Part shown: piece by piece, positions 25,401 through 32,235 of the stretch
How positions within the stretch are numbered: position 1 is the stretch's first letter
Layout: each line of letters begins with the position of its first letter
Assembly: GCA_903865745.1 (NCBI GenBank)
Contig: CAIPKV010000021.1
Span: 1 to 32,235, forward strand
DNA length: 32,235 bases
Direction: 5' to 3'
From: an uncultured Verrucomicrobia subdivision 3 bacterium
GTDB taxonomy: Bacteria; Verrucomicrobiota; Verrucomicrobiia; Limisphaerales; UBA11358
The notes under the pieces: model-generated
The model's input: only the letters and a program-made list of their open reading frames with translations
The model's database searches: none
What the model was told of the DNA's origin: nothing
Program-made: the position numbers and the translations under genes

Positions 25401-26162
25401 GGGACCCCCGCAATCCGAAACCACGAAACCGTCAAAGTCCCACTCCTCGCGCAGGATTTTTTGCAGCAATTCAGTGGAGCCATTGTCCGGGACCCCGTTC
25501 CAGGTGCTGTAAGCGGCCATCACGCCTCCAGCATGGGCTTCTTTGATGGCGGCGCGGAAGCTCACCAGGTGAGTGCTGCGCATGGCCCGGTCGGAGAGCT
25601 GGGCATCGTGGCTGTCGCGGCCGCCCAGCGGCTCGCCATGCCCGGCAAAGTGTTTCGGCACGGCGATCATGTTCTCGCCTTGGAAGCCGCTGATCCAAGC
25701 CACGCCCATGCGGCTGACCAGATAGGGATCCTCACCGTAGGTTTCCTCGACCCGGCCCCAGCGCGCATCGCGCGCCACGTCCAGCACCGGCGACCAGGTG
25801 CAGCGCAGGTTGGCCGCCTTGGCCTCCTCGGCGGTGGCCTTGCCCACGCGCTTGACCAGCTCCTGGTCAAACGTTGCGGCCATGGCGATGCTCTGGGGGA
25901 AAATCGTCGCCCCGCTCGAGTAGGATTGCCCGTGCAACCCTTCAGTCTTGAGCATGGCCGGGATCTTCAACCGCGGAATGCCCTGGGAGCCCCAGCTATC
26001 GCTCAGCTCAATGACTTTTTCTTCGAGGGTCATCCGCGGGAGCAAATCATCAATTCGCTCCTCGATGGGGACCTGGGGGTCCAGATATTTGGGGGTGGGT
26101 TCAGCGGCCCGGATAATTCCAGGCAGTAATCCAAGAGTGATGATGGCGATCAGCGTTTTCAT
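22455..26162 (-). CDS. Secreted GH3 beta-glycosidase (xylosidase/glucosidase) with added LamG-like C-terminus
   Basis: 1235 residues, far longer than the usual 750-850 of GH3. Signal peptide 1-19. The GH3 N-domain (about 30-330) has WGRVEETYGEDPYL (135-148), PKHFAGHGEPLGGRD (169-183) and the nucleophile Asp250 in GFVVSDCGG. The GH3 C-domain spans about 345-590 and the fibronectin-III-like domain about 610-690. Beyond the normal end come two CARDB/Ig-like sandwiches (about 725-905, with VTVTNQGNLLDVADV) and a LamG/concanavalin-like domain (about 915-1110, FTLAAWVNIE and VPLGHWIHVAYTYN). A further beta-rich tail of 120 residues follows. It removes terminal sugars from oligosaccharides; beside xylA and xylE, beta-xylosidase is the leading guess, beta-glucosidase the alternative. 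Start 39 bp after the upstream gene's stop, so the two are likely cotranscribed. Confidence 0.93.
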   Translation of the reverse strand: MKTLIAIITLGLLPGIIRAAEPTPKYLDPQVPIEERIDDLLPRMTLEEKVIELSDSWGSQGIPRLKIPAMLKTEGLHGQSYSSGATIFPQSIAMAATFDQELVKRVGKATAEEAKAANLRCTWSPVLDVARDARWGRVEETYGEDPYLVSRMGVAWISGFQGENMIAVPKHFAGHGEPLGGRDSHDAQLSDRAMRSTHLVSFRAAIKEAHAGGVMAAYSTWNGVPDNGSTELLQKILREEWDFDGFVVSDCGGPENFLTKQSVVQTTEEAAAKAVLAGVDIECGSTFNQALAKAVHDGFVQESQLDLNVRRVLRAKFRLGLFENPGSAQMVWDKLPAYDTPEHRALAREVSVQSSVLLKNDDHLLPLSKTIRQVAVIGPNADEAQTGDYSPKALDHQLVTVLQGVRSHVSAGTKVLYARGCDQTSDSTSGIAEAVNIAKQADVVILVVGDRSRPEGGKSTTGENTDGATLEIPGVQRQLIKEVQATGKPVVLVLVNGKPFTLPWEADNIMAILETWYPGEEGGNATADLLFGDRNPSGRLPITFPRHVGQLPLTYDYLPSGRNYRYYDMPFTPLYRFGYGLSYTRFQYSHLTITPKTDDPGFVHVSVDVANVGERDGDEAVQLYVTDMLAPVITPVIELKGVQHVSLKRGETKTVDFELTPYELSFLDADLVRKVAPAKFRIHVGGSSPKALDSGDQQKNRIGFKDPAEGVSGEFEVTRPYQADFVCALEAPDQARGGEPLAVTVTVTNQGNLLDVADVKLYCNRLLDTHRFEIEPGQSRSHTFETTLYESGQQTLLAMVDGKVVYHSLQVSNVPVNLLLSHVRTALGDDGVLHYAAEAFNAGSQPYKKDFAITVDDQVAATQALDLKVGEHCAVKLDCPFPFAGTFQVKIGDGAGQPMTVPGGIGLALRDPLVYLDFDSPDNAGVRNEVTGTVLPVQGAPRFVTGKHGRAFRTDDKQTFIKAGSLDLYRKSFTLAAWVNIESLENKQATFFGGAAPMGADIDVIGTSLAASVFDNRLLLTFRNRDTQGRNSVPLGHWIHVAYTYNAEREQGAVYLDGELDHTETQPPYAGPLEMIGSAPELYHGKFAMDEVLVTRSTMDSRAIHELAARGVESLRTGSLTTEWRSAASALASLQTWAEIPSRAAIKVTVETADKSFKVTDSKSFTLQSGEREVALTGIKPGAQVRLRAELTSSKWGGLPLLRGALLTGPSDSLRWSTVGEWSKGSATGGLKVGP

Positions 26163-26201
26163 TTATGTGTTTTAATATTTCAAATTTAATAGGGTAATTA
26201 A

Positions 26202-27524
26202 TCAAGGGGAGTCATCTGTGAGCAGTTGCCGTGGCACGCTCGGGGACGACGGCAGTTCGCCACGAATCATCCGGGTGGCCGCCCCGGTCAGTTTCAAGTA
26301 AAAATCTGATGGCAGGCCATCGTAGGTGACGAAGTATTTACCCACGGGAGTGACATTGGCCACTTTGTAAATCGCCGTCCCTTCGTCAACCTCATCGAAC
26401 ATGCCCACGAATACCGTGCGGATGCCCAGATCCCGAAAAATCGCGAACTGGCGCCAGTAGAACTCGCCCTGGCGGCGGGGGATCAGCGTGGTGCCCGGCT
26501 TCGTCTGGCGCAGGTTGTCCCAGGAAAAACCCGGAAAGGCGGTCGGCATATAGCCCATTCCCCGCGGTTTCAGCTCGGCCAGGTCCGCTTCCCAAACGTT
26601 CTTTCGAATTCGATCCATGGAGGCGGGATCATGGTAGCGGTCGGCGTCCCAGGGACTGATGGCATCGAACGAACGATAGACTTTGGCCCAGGCATCATTC
26701 GTTCGTGAGGAGCCGGCCAAGGTGCGCCAACGGGGATCAACTCCACCAATGAGATATGCTCCACCGTACTGAGGGTCATCCTTGAAAAAGCGGATGAGTT
26801 CCCCGGCTTGCTCGGGAGACCAGGAGCGGTCGTTTAACCCCAAACCCCAGAGCAGCACCACCGGCTTGTTCTGTTGATGGAGATAGCGCGAGTCCTCGCG
26901 GACTTTGACTTTGTCGCAAAGGAACTTCCAGTCGTTCATGACAATTGCAGTGGTGGCGTCCGGGCCGGCGGTCACATCCAGCATCATTGCCCAAACGCGT
27001 CCCTCCCGGTGACAGCCTTCCCGGACGTTTGCGAGCACCTGGTTAATATGGCGTAATCGCGAGGGGTTGGTTGTTTCGCCGATGAAACGGCTAAGGAAAA
27101 CACCATCAATTCCGTAGTGCCGCATCCATTGAAAGTGCAACAATACGGGTCCTTTCCGGAACGCACTGTAGAGAAGCGCAGGCGAGCCATCGGGCATTTT
27201 CAAACCCGGCACCTGATGCAGGTCTTCCGGGGCGTATTCCGAGACATCCGGCCACATGTCCACAGTAAAGCGCCCGCCGTTGGTGCTTTCAAGCCCCTGA
27301 CCCCAGTGAACGAAGCCAAGGTCACTACCGTCCCCCGGCGTGTTAAACCACCCCTGGTAACCGCACAGAACTTTCCCATCCAGGGTGCCAGGATCGATAT
27401 CGTCGCGAGTGGGGCCTGAGTAGGGATGGAGCCATGGTTCGGGCGGATCAGTGTTTTCTTCCGCGGCACAGAATGCTCTTGCGCACAGAAACAGAAGCGC
27501 CAGCAGGAGGTTTTTTGAAATCAT
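26202..27524 (-). CDS. Secreted glycoside hydrolase family 71/99-like protein
   Basis: 440 residues with signal peptide 1-20. The opening LDGKVLCGYQGWFNTPGDGS and VHWGQG, then DMWPDVSEY, YSAFRKGPVLLHFQWMRHYG and DGVFLSRF are characteristic of the bacterial GH71/99-like proteins, often labelled xylosidase/arabinosidase in databases. The acidic cluster MFDEVDEGTAI near residue 380 sits where GH99 enzymes carry their catalytic carboxylates. The fold is a single TIM barrel. Characterised GH99 enzymes are endo-acting on alpha-mannans and GH71 on alpha-1,3-glucan; the substrate of this subgroup is not known to me. It precedes the GH3 gene by 39 bp and follows the rhamnosidase-like relic. Confidence 0.85.
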   Translation of the reverse strand: MISKNLLLALLFLCARAFCAAEENTDPPEPWLHPYSGPTRDDIDPGTLDGKVLCGYQGWFNTPGDGSDLGFVHWGQGLESTNGGRFTVDMWPDVSEYAPEDLHQVPGLKMPDGSPALLYSAFRKGPVLLHFQWMRHYGIDGVFLSRFIGETTNPSRLRHINQVLANVREGCHREGRVWAMMLDVTAGPDATTAIVMNDWKFLCDKVKVREDSRYLHQQNKPVVLLWGLGLNDRSWSPEQAGELIRFFKDDPQYGGAYLIGGVDPRWRTLAGSSRTNDAWAKVYRSFDAISPWDADRYHDPASMDRIRKNVWEADLAELKPRGMGYMPTAFPGFSWDNLRQTKPGTTLIPRRQGEFYWRQFAIFRDLGIRTVFVGMFDEVDEGTAIYKVANVTPVGKYFVTYDGLPSDFYLKLTGAATRMIRGELPSSPSVPRQLLTDDSP

Positions 27525-27574
27525 AAAAGCATTTTAATCAGGAGTTTTGTTAATAAATTATAGATGATCAATTA

Positions 27575-27895
27575 TTATGTTTCAGTCGCCTTAAACTGAC
27601 TGGCGCCTCGTTTTGTCTTTTTTGGCACGCAGCGGGTTACCTGCACGGCGGGACCGAAAAGTCCGGAAGGCAGCAATCTCTCCTGCGCCGAGACCAGCCC
27701 CGGGCGTTACTGGTCGATAACCACAAAGGAAAAACGCTTTGGCTGGTCCAAAGGCAAAAGCAGGTCGGCGAGGATTCGGCTCACAAGCAGATTGGTGACC
27801 CGAATCTTGAGTATAAACTTGCCTTTCTTCAACGCGCCACTGGCGTCCAGTTGATGCGACGGTTCCCACAGCAACAAAAACAGGTGGAAGTTTGT
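27575..27895 (-). pseudogene. Decayed C-terminal remnant of a GH106-like (alpha-L-rhamnosidase) gene
   Basis: One reading frame holds 107 codons with no start codon and a single internal TAA at 27707-27709. Before that stop it reads WEPSHQLDASGALKKGK, ILKIRVTNLLVSRILAD and PLDQPKRFSFVVIDQ. After it, in the same frame, it reads RPGLVSAQERLLPSGLFGPA. These match the closing beta-sandwich of GH106-type enzymes as I know it (LD-x-T-x-ALK-x-GxNxLxIRVTN-x-W-x-NRLIGD, then LLPSGLLGPV). The frame is closed on its upstream side by TGA at 27896-27898, so the ~900-residue remainder is gone. The overlapping 105-codon frame in another phase (27591-27908) is an artefact. The gap is 27525-27935. A GH2-type C-terminal sugar-binding sandwich is the alternative source. 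Confidence 0.65.
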
Positions 27896-27935
27896 TCATG
27901 ATCATCAAGTGTTAGTAAGCTCCGCTGACCCTTTT

Positions 27936-30719
27936 TTATCTCATTTCAATAAACGACGCTTGGATCCGCTGGTCGTCGGAGGTCACCGGCTTGCGCTCCA
28001 TGGGATAACCCAAAACTAGGTACTCGCCCGGATGAGTGGGCGATTCGTAGGAGTTGGCGTCCTTGCCGGCAAGACCGGTCTGGCGGCGCCAGGTAGCGTC
28101 GCGCTTGAATTCCGGCGAGCCGTCGTCCTTTTCGAACAGGATCACCCCTTCCTTATCTCGCAGGTAGAACCCCGACAGCCGGGCCGATTCGAAAGAAATG
28201 CCGGCGGGATCAGCAAGGCCGGGGGTCAGGCACCATAAAGCATCGTCATCTTGATTCACATTTCTATCCAATTGAGTGACGTCTTTTCGCTCCCTATCCT
28301 GGCTGTTATGTATGACAAAACCGTTCTCGTTGACCGGTCGCAAGCGGACGAATGGATTGATGACCTGAAGACCGGCAAACCGGGCATTGGCGGCAGTTGC
28401 TCGGACACCGATGGCGCCGACCAGCGAGCAGTAGTTGGTCACTTCTATCGACGGCTTAGCCATGTCCCCGCAATACACACGGATGGTGCCGCCGAAAGCG
28501 GCTACCTTGAGATGGTGTTTCCCGTCCGCCGTGGAGTCCAGCGGCACCGATTGGAGCGGAGTCCAGGCGCCCCGATTGGCATAGCTCAAGGTTAGGCCGG
28601 TGGTGGTTGAAATGCTGGCGCAGTAGCCACTGATTTTCTCGCCCTGAGCAGCGTCGCCCGAGCAGCGGAACAGCAGGCCAGCCTCACCGGTGGCAGGCAC
28701 GGTGATGTCTGCCTCGGCCAGGAGGTTATTGAAGTGAGAGGCCGCCAGGGCCAATCCGGGGGTACTATTGGCGTAACCATCCGGTGTGGCAGTCCACTTT
28801 CCCTTGCGTGGAGACCAGACCCCGGCTGCGGCGAACTCATCGTCCAAGACTTTGGAATAAGGTTGTCCCAATTGCTTTGAGGCCGCAACCAGGTCATCGT
28901 GGGCGGCCTTCATGGCGGCCATGTCAGCCTTGAAGACCGCGCGGTCGTAGGTGAACAGTCCGTTGCGCTCGCCCTCCACGTCGGTGATCTGGGTGAATAA
29001 GGCATAGCTCAGGCCGGGACTGTAGAGGAAAGTTTTGAGGCGTCCGATCTTATCGACGTACCAAGCGGTGAAGTCCTCTTTGGTACGCTCGTCCCGGTCG
29101 GCCGGTAGCCAACTGTGATCTTTGATGACGTACCCCATCCCGCCCCACTCGCCCTGCCCCGCAAAACGGGTTTCCAGCGGCGGCGGTGAACCCGGGCCGG
29201 GATAAGTATGCCAGTCAATGACGTCGCCATTGGTCGCCGGGCCGGCGGCGGTTTCCACCGCAAGGAATCGGGTCGGATCGTAAGCCTTGATTCGATCCCC
29301 CAAGGCCATGATCTCCTTCGCATCATGGTATTCGCCCCAGCCCTCGTTGAACGCAATCCATCCGATGATCGAGGGCGAACTGCGAAATTGGCTGATCATC
29401 TCTTTGAATTCAGTCTCGAACTGTTGCTTCCACTCGGGGGGTGCCTCGGGACGACTCTGGGCAATCGTGCCGTCCGCTCGAATGCTTTCGTTAACCATCG
29501 CCGGCATATCCTGCCAGACCAAGATGCCCAACTTGTCAGCCCAATAATACCAGCGGGCGGGCTCCACCTTAATGTGCTTGCGGATGGTGTTGAACCCGCA
29601 TTTCTTTGTCTGCTCTATGTCAAACTTAAGCGCCTCGTCCGTCGGCGCCGTGTAGAGACCATCGGGCCACCAGCCCTGGTCGAGCGTGCCCATCTGGAAA
29701 ACGAATTTTCCGTTCAGTAGCGGACGCGTGATGCCCGCAACCTTGCCGACGCTTACGCTGCGCATGCCAAAATACCCGGTGACAGTATCCATAATCATAT
29801 CCCCCTGCTTGAGAGACACTGTTATGTCGTAAAGAAACGGATCGTCGGGCGACCAGGGATGGGCATTGGGGATTGCGATCTCGATTTCCTTTCCCGCCGC
29901 ACCTGTCCCGCTTGCCACCCGCTTGACTTTGGCGGAGACGAGAGCCTCCACGGTCCGGCCTTCGGCATCCCAGCCCTGAACGGTGAGCCGCAGCATCCCG
30001 TTCGCCACATCCGGCGTCATGTCCAGTAGTGTAATGTAAGATGCGGGTACGGGTTCGAGCCAAACGGTCTGCCAGATGCCGGAGTTTGCCGTGTACCAGT
30101 AGCCGCGCGGCTGCAGCGTCTGTTTACCCGTGGCCTGGTAACGGTCGGTTTCATCGGTGGAATCGTAAACATTGACGATCAGTTCATTGTCCCCCGGTTT
30201 CAGATACTGGCTGATATCAAAGCTGAATCCACAGTAACCGCCTTTATGCCCGCCCACCTCCTGGCCATTGACATAAACAGTCGTCTGCCAATCGACGGCG
30301 CCGAAATGCAGCAGGACGTGCTGACCGGCCCAATCCGATGGCACAGTGAAATTACGGCGGTACCACATTCTTTCTTCGTGCCGCATGAGGCCGGAAAGCG
30401 CCGATTCCACGGGATATGGAACGAGGATCTTTTCAGGCAGAGTCTTGCCCGTGGGCACCGCCGCATCCTTGAGAGCGGCTGAGAACTCCCAAAGCCCGTT
30501 CAGATTAAGCCATTGCCGCCGGACCATCTGCGGCCGCGGATACTCGGGCAGCGGATTAGTCACCGATACCTGGCTCGACCAACGGGTCATGAGCTTGGCT
30601 GTTTTTATCTCGTAGCACGCGGCGTTGCCAACAGCGGCAATCGCCAGGCCCGTAACCATAACAGACAGAAGTTTTGGCATGACTTGGTTGATTACGCGTT
30701 CTGGTTGTTTGCTGTTCAT
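27936..30719 (-). CDS. Secreted GH2 enzyme with LamG-like and AbfB (CBM42)-like C-terminal domains
   Basis: 927 residues. The start codon is followed by a short polar stretch and a hydrophobic segment (about 14-35) that fits a signal peptide. The GH2 N-domain (about 60-220) has MWYRRNFTVP, VLLHFGAVDWQTTVYVNGQE and GYWYTANSGIWQTVWLEPVP; an Ig-like domain and TIM barrel follow. The acid/base is Glu459 in IGWIAFNEGWGEY and the likely nucleophile Glu524 in GQGEWGGMGY. Residues about 615-780 are a LamG/DUF1080-like sandwich. From about 785 to the end an AbfB-like beta-trefoil is recognisable (SFESARLSGFYLRDK, FKRDATWRRQTGL, YESPTHPGEYLVL), a fold that binds arabinofuranose side chains. This supports an arabinoxylan or arabinogalactan substrate. 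The gene starts 24 bp after the upstream GH2-like gene ends, so they are likely cotranscribed. Confidence 0.92.
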   Translation of the reverse strand: MNSKQPERVINQVMPKLLSVMVTGLAIAAVGNAACYEIKTAKLMTRWSSQVSVTNPLPEYPRPQMVRRQWLNLNGLWEFSAALKDAAVPTGKTLPEKILVPYPVESALSGLMRHEERMWYRRNFTVPSDWAGQHVLLHFGAVDWQTTVYVNGQEVGGHKGGYCGFSFDISQYLKPGDNELIVNVYDSTDETDRYQATGKQTLQPRGYWYTANSGIWQTVWLEPVPASYITLLDMTPDVANGMLRLTVQGWDAEGRTVEALVSAKVKRVASGTGAAGKEIEIAIPNAHPWSPDDPFLYDITVSLKQGDMIMDTVTGYFGMRSVSVGKVAGITRPLLNGKFVFQMGTLDQGWWPDGLYTAPTDEALKFDIEQTKKCGFNTIRKHIKVEPARWYYWADKLGILVWQDMPAMVNESIRADGTIAQSRPEAPPEWKQQFETEFKEMISQFRSSPSIIGWIAFNEGWGEYHDAKEIMALGDRIKAYDPTRFLAVETAAGPATNGDVIDWHTYPGPGSPPPLETRFAGQGEWGGMGYVIKDHSWLPADRDERTKEDFTAWYVDKIGRLKTFLYSPGLSYALFTQITDVEGERNGLFTYDRAVFKADMAAMKAAHDDLVAASKQLGQPYSKVLDDEFAAAGVWSPRKGKWTATPDGYANSTPGLALAASHFNNLLAEADITVPATGEAGLLFRCSGDAAQGEKISGYCASISTTTGLTLSYANRGAWTPLQSVPLDSTADGKHHLKVAAFGGTIRVYCGDMAKPSIEVTNYCSLVGAIGVRATAANARFAGLQVINPFVRLRPVNENGFVIHNSQDRERKDVTQLDRNVNQDDDALWCLTPGLADPAGISFESARLSGFYLRDKEGVILFEKDDGSPEFKRDATWRRQTGLAGKDANSYESPTHPGEYLVLGYPMERKPVTSDDQRIQASFIEMR

Positions 30720-30743
30720 TTTGGATGTTGCGCCATATCCCTT

Positions 30744-32235
30744 TTATTGAATCGCATTGCCCAGCATTTTGAGGGCGATCCAGTGGTTGAATCCCCACCC
30801 CTCGGCGCCGCAGGCGCGCACAAACTGAGGCATATCGATCATGGTCAGGGGAACTCCCTCATAGGTCCAGGTTGCCACCACGTGGCCGGGGTTGCTCTGG
30901 TGATCGGCGCCGACCGCCACGGCCACCTCCAGATTCTGGGCGTCAAACACATGTCCCCGTCCCGGCGCCCCCCCCATGTCGGCGTAGAAATGATCCTGTC
31001 CATAGGTCGCGGCGGCCTGGTATTTCCAGTCCATCACTTCCCCGACGGGCAACCCCTCGAGCAGCTTGTGCTTTCGAGTGAAATACCAGCCGCCCATCCA
31101 GGGCTCATGCGCCGTGGACCCGTCGCTGACATTCTCTTTGCCAGGCAAACTGGCACGTTCTTGGGCACGGTCGTGATCATAGATGGCAATCAAAGGTATG
31201 TGGTGTTGCTTCGCCGCTTTCATCAGATCGTCGAGTATCCTTTGCGGATTATATAACGCCCCTTTCCAGACATTGCCGTCCTTGTCCGTGATGTCCTGAT
31301 AATCACCGGCGTAACGGTGCACGCCGCCCTGAGCATCCGTGATCTTCACCGCCACCAGGAAATTCTGCGGATCCAGGTCTCCTCCCGGCCCATTGATGTC
31401 GACGTAATTGCGCTGAATCACCTCGCTACGATTGACCTCCGCAGCTTTGATCTGGATTTTGCCGTCCGTCACTTCAACTTTGACCGTATTTGTGATGAGA
31501 GCTATCTCGTGCGCCTGCGCCGCTGCTTGCCGATCATATGTTAGATCTTCCACCACACGCTTTCGGTTCACGTCTATGTTTATCCGCGGTCTGATCTTTT
31601 CCATTTTCGGAAAAGTGAATTCAATTTCGGCCGGGCCGTTGGGAAAGCCCTCCAGCTTGAAATAGGTGCCCATGAGATTGGCTTCAGCATACTTTTTGAA
31701 CACTCCGCCAGCGATGGGCTTATTCTCGATGTTCGCACCAATACTCGTCTTGGTGGAGAAGATGATGACATCCGCCTGGTCGAGAGTATCGACTGTCCGG
31801 ATGCCCAGCGCATCCAGCCCTTTCTTCACTTCGTCCTCATCTTCCACCAGATATACTTTCTTATCCGTTTGGACACGACAATCGACAACCTGCAGTGGCA
31901 CCACCCGTTCAAGCACGGTCTTTCCATCCCTCACCAGTTTCGCCTCAACCGTGGCCAGGCCAGCCTCCGGCATTTCAAAATGAGCGTTTTCAAGCAACAG
32001 CTGGCTGAACTTGATTCCGCCTTCCAGGCTAACTTTCTGTTCAACCGTTCCGATCAGCTTCCCGGAAGGGGTCTTGGCCGTCGCCTGAAGGGTAAAATCC
32101 CCTTTCAGATCCTTTTCATTGAGGATCCAGAAGTCAACGACGGCTTCGCCGCCCTGGGGGATAATGAGATGACGGGGCATGATGGAGATCATCAGCGGCT
32201 GAAGACCTTCGGCCATCAGCTTCGGGTCGCCCTTG
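30744..32235 (-). CDS. C-terminal part of a GH2 beta-galactosidase-like protein (cut by the right edge)
   Basis: The frame is open to the window edge. The first Met (32216) is internal, because the codons before it (KGDPKL) continue the family phrase K-G-x-P-x-L that precedes the post-barrel domains. AVVDFWILNEKDLKG (about 25-40 from that Met) is the typical Ig-like domain after the GH2 barrel. Then come a flavodoxin/amidotransferase-like segment (VDTLDQADVIIFSTKTS, and later DDLMKAAKQHHIPLIAIYDHD) and a malectin-like segment (NYVDINGPGGDLDPQNF, near 270) lying between its halves. The closing block has HKLLEGLPVGEVMDWKYQ and WGFNHWIALKMLGNAIQ. The catalytic barrel lies outside the window, so activity and substrate cannot be judged. 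Confidence 0.82.
   Translation of the reverse strand, partial: KGDPKLMAEGLQPLMISIMPRHLIIPQGGEAVVDFWILNEKDLKGDFTLQATAKTPSGKLIGTVEQKVSLEGGIKFSQLLLENAHFEMPEAGLATVEAKLVRDGKTVLERVVPLQVVDCRVQTDKKVYLVEDEDEVKKGLDALGIRTVDTLDQADVIIFSTKTSIGANIENKPIAGGVFKKYAEANLMGTYFKLEGFPNGPAEIEFTFPKMEKIRPRINIDVNRKRVVEDLTYDRQAAAQAHEIALITNTVKVEVTDGKIQIKAAEVNRSEVIQRNYVDINGPGGDLDPQNFLVAVKITDAQGGVHRYAGDYQDITDKDGNVWKGALYNPQRILDDLMKAAKQHHIPLIAIYDHDRAQERASLPGKENVSDGSTAHEPWMGGWYFTRKHKLLEGLPVGEVMDWKYQAAATYGQDHFYADMGGAPGRGHVFDAQNLEVAVAVGADHQSNPGHVVATWTYEGVPLTMIDMPQFVRACGAEGWGFNHWIALKMLGNAIQ

Noticed and set aside
24975-26129. 384-codon open frame on the plus strand
   Set aside because: It is antisense to the catalytic GH3 region, whose conserved residues explain the sequence; the antisense peptide shows no recognisable motif.
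27591-27908. 105-codon minus-strand ORF
   Set aside because: It is in a different phase from the relic that shows rhamnosidase-like residues; its own peptide has no family features.
1-32235. A phage, integrative element or defence island
   Set aside because: No integrase, transposase, tRNA-flanked att site, restriction-modification, toxin-antitoxin or phage structural gene was recognised.

Overview
The window looks like a chromosomal segment of a polysaccharide-degrading Verrucomicrobiota bacterium, probably of the Limisphaerales/Pedosphaera type. This is inference from gene content, not from a marker gene. The supporting traits are a prepilin-like protein with an HG-x9-DGH tail, a very large secreted PKD-type protein ending in the short 'FYR' C-terminal module common in that group, a redoxin/cytochrome c/copper-monooxygenase fusion, many secreted glycoside hydrolases, a sulfatase, and almost no recognisable Shine-Dalgarno sequences. 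No rRNA, tRNA, CRISPR, integrase or transposase gene was seen.

Layout. Nearly everything is on the minus strand. From the right edge leftward, in the direction of transcription, come: the C-terminal part of a GH2-type beta-galactosidase-like protein (cut by the window edge), a GH2 enzyme with a C-terminal AbfB/CBM42-like domain, a decayed C-terminal remnant of what looks like a GH106 alpha-L-rhamnosidase, a GH71/99-like enzyme, a GH3 enzyme with a LamG-like C-terminus, xylose isomerase (xylA), a XylE-type xylose/H+ symporter, and a third large GH2 enzyme. I read this 16-32 kb block as a hemicellulose (arabinoxylan-like) utilisation locus. Secreted GH3 and GH2 enzymes would release pentoses, XylE would import xylose and XylA would isomerise it. 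Xylulokinase and an outer-membrane SusC/SusD pair are not in the window.

To the left lie a sulfatase and the redoxin/cytochrome/copper-monooxygenase fusion, probably one transcription unit. Then comes the only plus-strand unit, a membrane histidine kinase and a NarL/FixJ-type response regulator. It is divergent from the 1368-residue secreted protein, which has three tandem composite modules. Further left are a prepilin-like protein, a DUF1573-diheme cytochrome fusion, an (alpha/alpha)-toroid-like secreted protein with a C-terminal membrane anchor, and possibly the first codons of another gene at the left edge.

The main non-coding feature is a dispersed repeat of about 195 bp. It has imperfect terminal inverted repeats and two strong internal hairpins. 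Four copies, one of them truncated, lie in intergenic gaps of the left 16 kb, all in the same orientation, and none is in the pentose locus. This MITE/REP-like family and the rhamnosidase-like relic are the two observations that ordinary gene calling would miss. I did not find a clear previously undescribed defence or mobile system.
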